64,000 nt of DNA from Sporothrix humicola (Eukaryota > Ascomycota > Sordariomycetes > Ophiostomatales > Ophiostomataceae): the NCBI GenBank assembly GCA_021396245.1, contig WNYE01000066.1, positions 62,001 to 126,000 of the forward strand, in the 5' to 3' direction. The position numbers were made by a program, and so were the translations under genes. The notes under the pieces are model-generated. The model saw only the letters and a list, made by a program, of their open reading frames with translations. It was not told where the DNA came from and ran no database searches. How positions within the stretch are numbered: position 1 is the first letter of the stretch; every line of letters begins with the position of its first letter. Below, piece after piece: positions 46,553 to 56,358 of the stretch.

Positions 46553-47656
46553 GCGTAACAGGCAGATGGCACCCCGTAGGAGCTCATATTAATATATACA
46601 ACATCTCGTATCGTCAAAGGATTCCCGGTTATGAACGTGAGAATGCGAGAACGTGATAAAGTGATAGGATGTGTGAAGTGATAAATGATATCCGTAGGAA
46701 CGACGAAAAAGACAATTAATATGGGCGCTATTTGGACGGCGCCTAGATTTGACTTTGGGGTGATCCTGAGTGCGATCCTGATTGTTCGTAAAAGTAGACG
46801 CGACAATTAAGCGGAGGATGCGGATGTGGGTGTATGGTGGATGCAAGTTGGAAGGTAATATGGGATGAAGAATGTAGAATGACGAAGAACAATACATAGC
46901 TACACAATGCATGTGTATTATCGACGCACCCTCTTGGCAAGATAAGCTTTTGCAGGTGCAGTCGACGTTTTCATGGTGGCTCGCATTCTGGACAGTCTCC
47001 CACGTTCTAGTTTCTCGTGTCCACGGACGGCACATTTGCCGAGCTCGGCACGGATGTGCTCAACACAAGGCCTGCGCATCGCCGGACTGGCAGATTCCTT
47101 CTGATTCCTGATTCCTTCAGACCCCAACATCGCAATGTTCCCAATTGGCAATATGAGCAATGAATAACAACTAATTGTGAGAAGGGACATCAACAAAATT
47201 TGAGGAGGAATATGATATATTATCTTCCTAAGAAGATACGAGCAATTCGATATCAAACAATCAAAATATATCAACAGCGAACAATAAATATGGATTTGTA
47301 GGGAACAAAAATACCAAAGGAAGGAGGATGAACGGCAGAAGATTGAATCTGAGGCTATCTCTTTATTTTTGACGCATCATCATGAGCTTGACTGCAGGAC
47401 ATACTCTATGTGATCCATCAGGATGGGACTATCACGAAGATGTCGGCCGAGTCTATGTCAACCAAATCTATATCTCTTGGCATAGACCGATTCCGTTCTG
47501 TTTTGATGCGAGTCATGATGATCGGTGGTTGTCCACAGATATAAAAGGCGTCGATGTCGCCGTGTCGATTCAATGCCGATATTGGCGAGAGAATCAGCTA
47601 CTATTACTACTACCGTCATCACCACTTCACCACGTCGCCAACACCACCCCGCAACA
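46553..47656. other. intergenic region with the promoter of the secreted-protein gene
   Basis: Contains the exporter 3' end, an A/T-rich block at 47150-47350, and a TATA box near the right end. No other gene is visible. Confidence 0.55.
47540..47547 (+). promoter_or_regulatory. TATA box of the small secreted-protein gene
   Basis: TATAAAAG lies 110-117 bases before the start codon of the small cysteine-rich protein. A strong TATA box like this is typical of regulated fungal genes. Confidence 0.55.
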
Positions 47657-48025
47657 ATGAAGCTCTACGTCGTCCTCGCCGCCCTCGTCGCCGCCGTCTC
47701 TGCCGCGCCGGCTCCAGTCGACGCCTCCCCCGACGCCGCCCAGCTGTGCATCCACATTAGAGGTATTCTTCTCCGCTCCCTCCCTATCTTGTAGCTACGC
47801 ACCCTAACGTCATAGACTGCGTCGAAGCCCTGGCCCCCGCGCTCAAGGCGTGTGCGACGGCCGCCGCCGACCGCGGCCGCAGCCTGACCGAGGACGCCGA
47901 GTGTTTGAAAGAGGCGCTGGACGCGTCGTTGACTGTGGTGAGTCCAAGCTGGCGTAGCTGGCCGATTGTTTGTTACTTTGCTAACAGAATAGCCCGACGC
48001 GTGCAAGAGCTGCATGCCCGAGTAG
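47657..48025 (+). CDS. small secreted cysteine-rich protein
   Basis: Three short exons, 47657-47762, 47816-47937 and 47993-48025, encode 86 residues. Introns are 53 nt (GTATTC to CTAACGTCATAG) and 55 nt (GTGAGT to CTAACAGAATAG). The protein has a clear signal peptide (MKLYVVLAALVAAVSA, cleaved near APAPVDA) and a mature part of about 65 residues with six cysteines (in LCIHIRDC, LKACAT, DAECLKE and DACKSCMPE), an even number fitting three disulphides. The exon joins are supported by conserved intron signals and by the even cysteine spacing; a shift in the last acceptor by five bases would lose the stop and two cysteines. No family is recognised. It fits the description of a candidate effector or wall-associated secreted peptide; that is inference from layout only. 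Confidence 0.75.
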
Positions 48026-48837
48026 ATGGATGTTTGTAGTGTGTTAAAATTGTGTACTGTGTGTTTTTCATTTCTGCTTTCTCGTCTGCTTTATCCAGTG
48101 CAATTTTTTTGCAATTTTTGCAATTTTTTCTTTCTTTTTCTTTCGCTTTTTTTGTTGGATAATTTTTTCAGATATTCATAAAATAAGAATAAAAACGTGA
48201 GCAAATACAAGCAACAGGCAACTGTAAATTTTTTAATCTTTTAGCCGTCTTCACCGTACTCCGTATGCATTCACGATGGATTGTTATCCTGCCAACCATC
48301 TTTTCTCGTTTCATCTTTATCCTCACAAACGAACGCCATAGGTTGACCGGGGTTTTATGGTGAGACGGGCGGTTGTGCCACGTTTGGCAGCCAACCCTGG
48401 CTTCTGGCCTGGCCTGGCTGGCGTTGGCCAAGTTTTTGGACCAACAATTGCAACGACGACGTCACTGACAGAGGCCCCGCCAAAACCAGCCAAAACCAAC
48501 CAAATCGCGTGAAAATGTGGCGCTAACCGTGTGTAAGTCAAAGACAAAACACAAACAGAAAGAAAGAAGAAAGAAAGAGAAAGCTAGAGCTGTCAACCAA
48601 CGGGTACGCCCAAGTACGGAGTACCTGTCAATCATTTTAGACAAAGAGTGTCTCTGATTATTTTATGTTTCTGGTTTCCCACTTTTGTTTGTCGCATTCT
48701 GTCGCATTCATAAAGTGCATGCACTTGATCTTGCATCCCGCATCTGTCGATCACCACACTCACCCTTCACAACATCCATCGACATTGCGCCCACTTCACA
48801 TCGACCTCTCAATAAATCGCCAATCACCACCGCCACA
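48026..48837. other. intergenic region
   Basis: The left part is T-rich (AATTTTTTTGCAATTTTTGC near 48101) and holds the 3' end of the secreted-protein gene. Two TACTCCGTA motifs lie in opposite orientations at 48257-48265 and 48615-48623, 350 bases apart. The last ~150 bases are the C-rich leader of the next gene. Confidence 0.5.
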
Positions 48838-50193
48838 ATGGATGTCCTCCTCTCGCTCCCAATTGTCTCCTACCTTCTCGGCCCCGGCGCCGCCACGTCG
48901 TGGTCCACCTCGATCAATGTCCTCTTCTTCTATCTGACATGGACCACGCTCGTCATGTCGTATGCGCCGCTGCACATTGAACTGGTCGGCGTGCTGTGCA
49001 TACGAATAGTGTTGTGGCTCATACCGTCCTTGGCGTTCCTCGCCTTTGACACGAGCGTGCCCTCGCTGGCGGCCAGCGCCAAGATTGGCGGCGCATCCTC
49101 GCTGCCGCCGCGCGGCAAGGCGAACCGGCCGCTTTTGGGCAAGCTGGTTCTTCTGGGCGTGTTTAACCTCGCTCTGGAGATCTTGCTGCAGACTGGCCTG
49201 CAGGTGGCGCTGCTGCCCGCCCTGTCGGGCCTTTCGTCGCTCCTCTGGACAGGCGTCACCTCCGCGTACAGCCTTGTCCACCGCCTCGTCTTCCCCAAAC
49301 CGAAATCGTCCTTCTTTTCGCTCTCCTCGCTCTCCTCGCTGTCGTCCGCGTCGGCCAACTACTTCCCCGCGTTCCCGCGCACATCGCGCGCGCCCGTCCT
49401 GCCGCCGCTCTTCAACACGGCCTCGTCCCTGCCGCTGCCGTGGCAAATACTCAAACAGCTGGTCGTCCTGTTTCTCCTTAGGGAGGTCCTGGTGTACTAC
49501 GTCCACCGCTATATTCTGTCCCGGCCCAACGCCTCCGCCCGCGCCATCCGCCGCCTGAGTCAGTGGCACCTCCACAGCTATGCCCACACCCGCCGCCAGG
49601 CCCCGTTCAGCCTGCTGCTCTTTGCCGACCACCCAGCGTCCGTGTTCTTCCTCCGGTGGGTCCCGCTCTACGGGTCGGCCCTGCTGGTGCGGCCGCATCT
49701 GCTGGTCTTTCTCGTGTTTGCCAGCCTTGTGACTTTGGAGGAAACACTCGGCATGAGCGGCTACAAGGCGGTGCCCGGCTTGCTGCTGAGGGGCGTGGCG
49801 CAACGGACGGCGGCCCACTACACGGTGACCTCGACCGAGCGCAGCGAGGGAGGACAAGGACGCCGCAAGAGAGGGAACAAAAACGAGCGCAGCGAGGACC
49901 CAGAAGGCGTCAACTACGGCGCCTGGGGCATGCTGGACTGGGTGCAGGGCACGAGCTGGCCGCGGAGCAAGAGTCTGGTCGAGGACGTGCAGTCCGGAGC
50001 GGTGGTGGTGCCCGGGCTGGGCGCCATCCAGGACGCGGCGGCGACAGTATCTCAAGTTGTTTCGAGTGAAAAACAAAAGGCGCTAGCGGCGGCGGATGCT
50101 GTGGCGGACCCGGACAATGACAATGATGAGTCTGAGGAAGAAGAGGTCGTGACTGGAAAGCGCAACGGCCACGGTCGGAGACGGAAGCGGTAA
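48838..50193 (+). CDS. fatty-acid-hydroxylase superfamily membrane protein
   Basis: A 451-residue intronless gene, start chosen at ATG 48838 (CCACA-ATG) giving MDVLLSLPIVSYLLGPG. The protein has several membrane segments (about 25-45, 60-80, 110-140, 210-230, 270-300) and the layout of the sterol desaturase/fatty-acid hydroxylase superfamily, di-iron enzymes of the ER. Histidine-box traces are YYVHR (His223), WHLHSYAHTRR (His244, 246, 250) and ADHP (His265), and the usual NYGxxxxLDxxxGT ending is present (NYGAWGMLDWVQGTSW, from 359). The third box, normally HDxHH before NYG, is reduced to AAHYTVT (His327), and 20 or more extra residues (ERSEGGQ...NERSEDP, about 334-355) encoded by repeat DNA lie between it and NYG. 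Activity is therefore doubtful. The tail is acidic, then basic. Confidence 0.8.
   Translation: MDVLLSLPIVSYLLGPGAATSWSTSINVLFFYLTWTTLVMSYAPLHIELVGVLCIRIVLWLIPSLAFLAFDTSVPSLAASAKIGGASSLPPRGKANRPLLGKLVLLGVFNLALEILLQTGLQVALLPALSGLSSLLWTGVTSAYSLVHRLVFPKPKSSFFSLSSLSSLSSASANYFPAFPRTSRAPVLPPLFNTASSLPLPWQILKQLVVLFLLREVLVYYVHRYILSRPNASARAIRRLSQWHLHSYAHTRRQAPFSLLLFADHPASVFFLRWVPLYGSALLVRPHLLVFLVFASLVTLEETLGMSGYKAVPGLLLRGVAQRTAAHYTVTSTERSEGGQGRRKRGNKNERSEDPEGVNYGAWGMLDWVQGTSWPRSKSLVEDVQSGAVVVPGLGAIQDAAATVSQVVSSEKQKALAAADAVADPDNDNDESEEEEVVTGKRNGHGRRRKR
49835..49899 (+). repeat. two CGAGCGCAGCGAGG units inside a coding sequence
   Basis: CGAGCGCAGCGAGGGAGGA (49834-49852) and CGAGCGCAGCGAGGA (near 49883-49897) are separated by a short purine-rich spacer and kept in frame within the hydroxylase-like gene, encoding ERSEGG and ERSED. 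Confidence 0.85.
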
Positions 50194-50525
50194 AGAAGTG
50201 TGTTGATTTTGTCGTTATTGTTGTTTTTTGTGCATTGTTTCACGTTAGTACCCTTTGTGAGTTTAATGAACCAAGTTTGAATGCCCAAAGCCAATGATGC
50301 CAATGTGTGACTCAATGTGTAACCAATATCATATATGCAACCAAAAAAGAGAGATGCAGATGCACCGTCCAAGCCAAGCCAAAGTAAAGCCAAAAAGAAA
50401 AAGAACGCCAATAATGCAAGTCTATATATACAGTTCTATGCAGTTGTCTTGGGTGAGCTGTGCGAGCTTAACCGCCCCGATTAGGCTTCGGCTTCGCCTC
50501 GCCTAGTCTTCGTCCTCGCCGCTTC
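50194..50525. other. convergent 3' intergenic region
   Basis: 332 bases between the stops of the hydroxylase-like and IML2 genes. Both 3' untranslated regions must lie here. Nothing else is visible. Confidence 0.6.
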
Positions 50526-53096
50526 TTAGGCCCACCCCTTCTTCTCCTTCAACCACTTGATCGTGTCCAGCCCCGTCTGCAGCTTCATGCCGATCCGCGC
50601 GTCCAGCACAAACGTCTCCCACTTGGCCACCTTGTCGAGCTCCGCAAAGCTCTCGTCGATACGCGTGCGCCGGTACGTCTCGACGGTCTCCTTGTCTCCG
50701 TTGGCATAATAGGCCGGATCCGTCGCCTGCATGTACAGGACGACGGCGGCCTCGTAGTGGCCGGCCGCTTGGACGTAGTCGTCCTTGAGAGGGCCCTTGA
50801 AGGCGGTTCTGCACGTGTTAGTGGGTTGGCCCGAATAGAAGTGATGCGCATCTTTTGCATAAACGTACCTGTCATGGATGAACAGCTCCTGGTTGAGCAC
50901 TTGGAGAGCCTCCTCTCTCCGTCCCAGAGCCCGCAGCAGAGCCGCCTTGCACAGACTGCCGATGCCGCTCTCGTCCGGCGCCGCCTTGAAGGCATCGACG
51001 ACGCTCGCCTCGGCCGTGCACCGCTCCCACGGCAGATATTGGGTCAAAGCCTGCTCGAGCAGATCGGCCGGCAGGCGTTTGGCGCTGCCCCACAGGTAGG
51101 CCATCTCGAGCGCCGGGCTGACCCCGACGGCGTCGGCTAGGTCGACCCCATGACGCTTGGCGCGGTCCTCCCAGCGCGCAAGCTTGCGGATCACAAACAC
51201 GTCAAAGGGCATCTGCCGCGCCATGAACTTTTTCTTGCCGGCCATTGTTGGGGCTTTCCTCAAATGGGCCTCGGCCGACTTTTTGTGCTTGGCCGCCGTG
51301 GTCGCCTCTACTTCGGCCTCGGTCACCTTGCCTTCTTCTCTCAAAGCCTTCGCCTGGTGGAAGGCCGTCCGGTACAGCTCCAGCTCGGCACAGCCGACGT
51401 TGTAGTAGTACAGCGCGTGCGACCACGTGTTGAGCTCGACGCACGCCAGAAAGGCGTCGCGCATCGTCTCCCACTCCATGGCGCACATGCTGTCGATCGC
51501 CAGCTCAAACTTTGTTAGGGCCGTGATCTGCCGCATCTTGGCCACCCGCGGCTTGCCGTCGCCGCCAGGAGTCGAGGAGGCCCCGCCGTCCTTTAAGACG
51601 GCAATGGCCTCCTTGATCTTGCGGTCGGTCGACAGCAGGCGCGCCTCCTCCAGCACCCACAGCAGGCTGTCCGGGTACAGCGTGCGCATGTGCGCCAGCA
51701 GCGCCCGGCAGCGCTCCTTGGGGTGGCCGACCACCTCGTTCTCCTCCTCGTCCGGCGCGCCCGTCCGGAACGACACAATGTCGGCGTCGGTCGGCAAGAT
51801 GTCGGCATTGGCCACGAGGCCGTTGTAGTACACGAGCAGAACGAGACCCGCCAGGCCGCCGTAGATATTGGCAAACTTGGTGCTCTGCCACAGCATGCGC
51901 ACGCCGCGCTCGCGGTCTCCCTTGAAGCCGACAATGGACAGCAGGCGTGAGAATGCAGGGGGCACCATGGAAATCAGGACCAGCAGCATACCAAAACACA
52001 GGTTGACGCCCGAGTGTACGAAAATGTCGACGGGGTTCGTGAGCGTGTCGAGGTGGCGTTTGCGGGCACGCATCGCTGCGGCCGAAGAGTTGGCTGCCGA
52101 CGTTGGCGTCGGTGTGGCTGTGTTGCTCCGGGAGGTCTGGCTGCTCGCACGCGGTGCGCTGCCGTTGAGTGACATGGCGGCCGTCTTTTCGGAGAGTGAT
52201 GTCGTGGATGTCTTTGGGGGTGTTGTCGTCGTCGAGGGAGTGGCGGCCGCCTTCTTCTCGTCAGTTGCCGTAGCATCGCCGTTGACGCTGTTGACCTTGG
52301 CCTCTGCAGCTTCTGCTTCGGCTACAGCCTCCGCCTCCAGGTCGGCAAACTCGGCGTCGTCAAAAGCGCCCGGCATGGGGTCTTCTGTATAGGACAGTCT
52401 TCTTGCCCCGGCGCCGTGCGCTGGCGTCTCGCCCCGCAGGTAAGCCTCCTCAGACTCAATGATGCCGTTCAACGACACAAACGCCTTGCGTAGCTTGTAG
52501 AACCCGCGAATGGCCTCGGTCAAGCTCTCGTGTAGCTCGGCCACGACGGCCAGCATGATTTGCGACTCGGCGTGCACCAGGGCGTACTCGCTGCCGGGGG
52601 GATAGATCTGGGTGGCCGAGGCTGTCGGTGTTGTCGTCGACGACTTCCCGCCCAGCCAACCACCGCCGCCGCCGCCGCCCTGCGCCTTCTTCATCTCGTC
52701 CCAGGCGCGCGCCTCGCACTCGAGCAGCCGCGCATTGGCCTCGTTCATGAATTCCTTTTCGAAGCCGAGGACGGAGCGCATAAAGGTCGACACGCCCAGC
52801 CCCATCAAATGGAAAGCAGAGCCGTCTTTGCGGGCGCGCAGCCGGGCTTCGGCGCCCTCCATGTCGTCGTTGAGCAGCAGGGCGGTCGAGGCCATGGCGT
52901 CTTCCATGTCGGCGATCTCGCGGGCGATGGCGGGGTTGACGGAGGGCGTTGATGTGCCGTTGGTGGCGGAGGGCGAATCATGAGTAGAAACGGCTGTGGT
53001 CGACGCAGACGCCGAGACGGCCGGGCTGTGCTCACGGCTGGCTTTTAACGACGACGGCGCCGAGCTGCCCCGGAACCATGTCCTGAGGGACGACAT
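50526..53096 (-). CDS. IML2: Iml2-type inclusion-body clearance protein
   Basis: Two exons, 53096-50869 and 50808-50526, encode 836 residues; if the 60-nt intron is kept the product is 856 residues, because the intron is in frame and has no stop. The family (DUF3808, related to animal TTC39) is known in yeast for Iml2, a mitochondria/lipid-droplet-linked protein needed to clear inclusion bodies. Seen here: a disordered Ser/Thr-rich start; IADMEDAMASTALLLNDDMEGAEARL (about 60-86), a family hallmark; a Gly/Thr/Ala linker (about 265-345); two hydrophobic stretches (VNLCFGMLLVLISMVPPAF and NIYGGLAGLVLLVYYNGL); then TPR-like helices to the end, including the WSHALYYYNVGCAELEL and HYEAAVVLYMQATDPAYY repeats. 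The length fits fungal members. Confidence 0.9.
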   Translation of the reverse strand: MSSLRTWFRGSSAPSSLKASREHSPAVSASASTTAVSTHDSPSATNGTSTPSVNPAIAREIADMEDAMASTALLLNDDMEGAEARLRARKDGSAFHLMGLGVSTFMRSVLGFEKEFMNEANARLLECEARAWDEMKKAQGGGGGGGWLGGKSSTTTPTASATQIYPPGSEYALVHAESQIMLAVVAELHESLTEAIRGFYKLRKAFVSLNGIIESEEAYLRGETPAHGAGARRLSYTEDPMPGAFDDAEFADLEAEAVAEAEAAEAKVNSVNGDATATDEKKAAATPSTTTTPPKTSTTSLSEKTAAMSLNGSAPRASSQTSRSNTATPTPTSAANSSAAAMRARKRHLDTLTNPVDIFVHSGVNLCFGMLLVLISMVPPAFSRLLSIVGFKGDRERGVRMLWQSTKFANIYGGLAGLVLLVYYNGLVANADILPTDADIVSFRTGAPDEEENEVVGHPKERCRALLAHMRTLYPDSLLWVLEEARLLSTDRKIKEAIAVLKDGGASSTPGGDGKPRVAKMRQITALTKFELAIDSMCAMEWETMRDAFLACVELNTWSHALYYYNVGCAELELYRTAFHQAKALREEGKVTEAEVEATTAAKHKKSAEAHLRKAPTMAGKKKFMARQMPFDVFVIRKLARWEDRAKRHGVDLADAVGVSPALEMAYLWGSAKRLPADLLEQALTQYLPWERCTAEASVVDAFKAAPDESGIGSLCKAALLRALGRREEALQVLNQELFIHDRYVYAKDAHHFYSGQPTNTCRTAFKGPLKDDYVQAAGHYEAAVVLYMQATDPAYYANGDKETVETYRRTRIDESFAELDKVAKWETFVLDARIGMKLQTGLDTIKWLKEKKGWA

Positions 53097-55532
53097 GGCG
53101 GGGAGTGTTTTGTGGAAGTGGAGGTGGAAGTAAAAGTGCAGCTATGTGAGACAGTTGCACATGTGAATGGTGACGTTGGTTTGTGTCAGTGTCGGTGTCA
53201 ATGCAGGTGTCACTGGTTGAAGGACAGCTGTTGGCTGCCTGTTGTTGGAGGTCGTTGTTCGTTGGTCAATTTTCAATGCAAATGGTTGGCGTCGGTGGTC
53301 GGAGGTTGGCGGATTGGCCAATGCGAGAGAGAGAAAAGAGTTGTAGAGGTGGAAAGGTGCAAGATCAGAGACGCAGGGGGCAGAAAACAGACAAGATCGT
53401 CTGGAGCTGTCGGAGAAAAAGAGAAAAGGAAAAGGAAAAAGGGAAAATGACGACAGTCGAAACGAAGCGAAAAAGGATAAAACAGAATCAGAATGCCACC
53501 AGATCGAAGGGAGGAGAAAAGAATGCAACGAGCGATACCAATACGACGTAACCAATATAGCAAAGTAACAAGAGACAAGAAGAAACAAAGGAAGAGAAGA
53601 GAAAGATACGAGATGACGTGGGGAAAAGACAAAAGAGAGGAAAAGAGGAAAAGAAGGGGTAAAGAAAGAAGAGGGAGAAAGACTCTGGAGAGAAAGAGAG
53701 AGGGAAGGATTCGGTCTAGCCCCAGAGACGTAGGAATACAGAGCCCCAATCTGGAAAGGACCCGGTCGCTCTTGCTTGTTGTTGCGTTCTCCTTCTTTCT
53801 GCTCTTGCCCGTAATGCGCGACAATAAGCACTTCCGCAACCTCTGTGGTTTGGTCGCTTAAAAACCGACGTTGACGAAAGTGATTTTCGATTTTGTAGAG
53901 GGGCTGAGCGCCGTCTGTGCCGATACGGCGGATCCGTGTTGATTTCAATAACCCAGTCACAGTATTCCAGTCGGCGGAGGAAGAGAACGAGAAAAGGCTG
54001 CTAAATCCGTGTCTGCCTTGGAGGCATCTCACATGCATCTCACGTCCTTTGTTCTTTCCTCAAGAGGGACTCCTTGTGCTTCGAAAGAGGACGTGCATAC
54101 AGTCGTTCTTCCCGAATATCCTCAATTCTGGCCTCGTTCTTGCCATTTGTTGCCTTTTGTCGCCTCTTTTCACCTCGTTCCTTCCCTACTTTCCGGCTGT
54201 CAAAACCTCCTTCTCGCTCTCGCTCTCTCGCGCTTCGCTCAGTATTCGTTCAAAGTTCTTTCTTTTCCTCCATTTTTGCCCCTCCACCAACCACAGAATG
54301 CACTATTACTTCGTTAAGCACTAACGCAGGCACGTCAGTGGAGGACCCGCCACGGAGCTAGCGATGTTGGTTGACTTTGGATTGGTCTTTGGTCTTTGGT
54401 TTTTGGGGTCCTTTCACGGAGGAAACGGAACACGGAACGAGGGAAATAGGAACAGAAACAAAAACAAGGCAAGCAGGGCGACAGGGCAGGGCGAGACGAG
54501 AAATAAAAGACTACAAGAAAAGGGGAAACAAAAACTGGGGATACATTAGACGAAAGAAGCTTTTGGTCCAATGCTCTTGCCGTGCTTGCCATGCTTTCTT
54601 GCTGCCATGTTTTGTTCCTTCCGATCTCGTCCAAGTGAGTGGTTTCCTTTTTGAGCTTTGCGTGGTTTTGTTTCCAGAGAGGGGCTCGAGTGGCTGCCAT
54701 GGAGAAACAAAGATACGGGGAAAGAGCAAAGTTGCACAGAAGATGGAGCTTTCTGGAGGAAAGAACAGACATTGACACCAAACCAGGCAGGTGCAATGGA
54801 TCTCACGGATTAAAGGAAAGATGGAGAGTAATTGCATTGCGTATCTCCGCCCGAAGGAGTACGATGTGCTGTATCTACGCCGTGTCTGACCATTTGACGA
54901 TCGGATATGACGTATCTGTAAGTGAGAACAGAGCCCTGCGAGCGTGAGGAATCTTTTTGCATTGAAGATTTGAGAGGCTGTGATTTGGTGGTGCCTGTGG
55001 CCGGAATTACATGGAGTCCGTATTACAGGCGCTGAAGGGCCGTAATTTACAGTGAGTAGGCTGTAATTTACAGTGAGTGTAGGCTGCAATAAGACAACTT
55101 GGGGATCACAACGCAACAAATCACGGAATTGAAAGTTAAGAAAGAAAGACGATTTTGTTTAACAATACAGAAAAAGAATAAAGTAAAAAGCCAAGTCATT
55201 AGCTGACCAGTTGTCAAAACAATTCACAATATTAAGAGCCAAGTACGACGCTGCAGCTGTCAAGTCACCTTGTGCCTGGCACCAAACGAAGCTCTCCACT
55301 CTGGGAAGGCGGTGAGCGGCGGCGATTGGCTTAGTGGGCAGTCCAGCGCCACCCACTGCAAGCAGCGACAGGCGTCCAACCTTCAACGCAAGCTCCACGC
55401 GACGACCATACATTGACGACAGACGACGACATTGACAAACGACAATCCATCACAGTCACGATCACGAACCACGATACCTACATTCACCCATTCACCTCTA
55501 CTCTTTCTCCTCTTCACATACACACCCACACA
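53097..55532. other. divergent intergenic region
   Basis: 53097 to about 53860 is strongly purine-rich on the + strand and so forms a C/T-rich leader for IML2 on the - strand. The middle has short frames only. Near 55042-55085 a tandem duplication lies in A/T-richer sequence. The last ~120 bases are the leader of SEM1. Confidence 0.5.
55042..55085 (+). repeat. tandem duplication of GTAATTTACAGTGAGT-AGGCT
   Basis: A 21-base unit (55042-55062) is followed directly by a second copy with a 2-base GT insertion (55063-55085). Related CCGTAATTTACA-like sequence occurs in reverse orientation near 5960-5987 next to a TACTCCGTA motif. Confidence 0.8.
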
Positions 55533-55928
55533 ATGGCCTCAAGTACGAGCAAGGCCGACGACAAGCCGGCGGCGGCAGCAGCTTCCACAGCACCTGCAGA
55601 GAAGCCCGAGGCCAAGGCCGTGACGCTCGGCGAGGACGACGAGTTTGAGGATTTTCCGGTCGACGGTATGCGTAGCAGGCAGATGGACACCTCGTACAAC
55701 TATTGTCATTCACTAACGTGCGCACAGACTGGGCCCCCGAAGAGACGGAGGCAGCCGGCGACGGCGCGACCAAGCACCTGTGGGAGGAGTCGTGGGACGA
55801 CGACGACACGAGCGACGACTTTTCTGCGCAGTTGAAGTGAGTCTACACGCGTATAATTTATCAGAATTACATCTACTAACCCCTACAGGGAGGAGATCAA
55901 AAAGGTTGAGGCGGTCAAGAGACGGTAG
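55533..55928 (+). CDS. SEM1: Sem1/Dss1, 26S proteasome lid subunit
   Basis: Three exons, 55533-55665, 55728-55836 and 55889-55928, encode 93 residues. Introns are 62 nt (GTATGC to CTAACGTGCGCACAG) and 52 nt (GTGAGT to CTAACCCCTACAG). Sem1 is a tiny acidic, mostly unfolded subunit of the proteasome lid that also belongs to mRNA-export and BRCA2-type complexes. The two acidic, aromatic binding motifs are clear: DDEFEDFPVDDWAPEE across intron 1 and LWEESWDDDDTSDDFSAQLK across intron 2, followed by the C-terminal helix EEIKKVEAVKRR. The N-terminal ~30 Ala/Lys-rich residues are variable. Splicing is confirmed by restoring the conserved FPVDDW. Intron 1 begins with the dispersed TGCGTAGCAGGCAGAT element. 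Confidence 0.93.
55669..55684 (+). repeat. TGCGTAGCAGGCAGAT element at an intron 5' end
   Basis: Positions 55669-55684, starting three bases inside SEM1 intron 1, match 16 of 16 bases with the - strand sequence at 58842-58827 after the Mpv17-type stop codon. Part of the dispersed element family. Confidence 0.6.
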
Positions 55929-56358
55929 ACGGCGTCGAGACGATGAACGACAAAGGACGGACTTGATGGACTGTACGATGGACTACGATGATGGACGGCG
56001 ACAATAGACTACATCGATGACTTATGGAGGACAACATGGCTACAAACACAACTAGGCATGGTTACGGTCACCACGAAGAATGGAGTTTTGAAATATCGTT
56101 GATAGGGAGTCAGCGTTCGTTGGCGTCCAATTTGCGTCATGGATACATCAGACAGTCTGTCCACCATAAATACAATATTTTACGATCAAGATTCACAAGG
56201 TTATAGATACATGCTTGATTATGTCCTTATATTGTGTATATTGTATGCCTGACTACGTTACAGTCTGTTCCAAGTCCTTCCGTAGTTATCCGTGACCTCG
56301 TCTTTGCTCACTTTGTTCGCTTCACCATCTTATCTTTGCTCACTTCGTTTGCAAAGGT
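55929..56358. other. convergent 3' intergenic region
   Basis: 430 bases between the stops of SEM1 and PGK. Near 56298-56352 there are two related units (TTTGCTCACTTTGTTCGC and TTTGCTCACTTCGTTTGC), weak relatives of the TCGCTNCGCTC repeat seen elsewhere. No gene. Confidence 0.5.
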
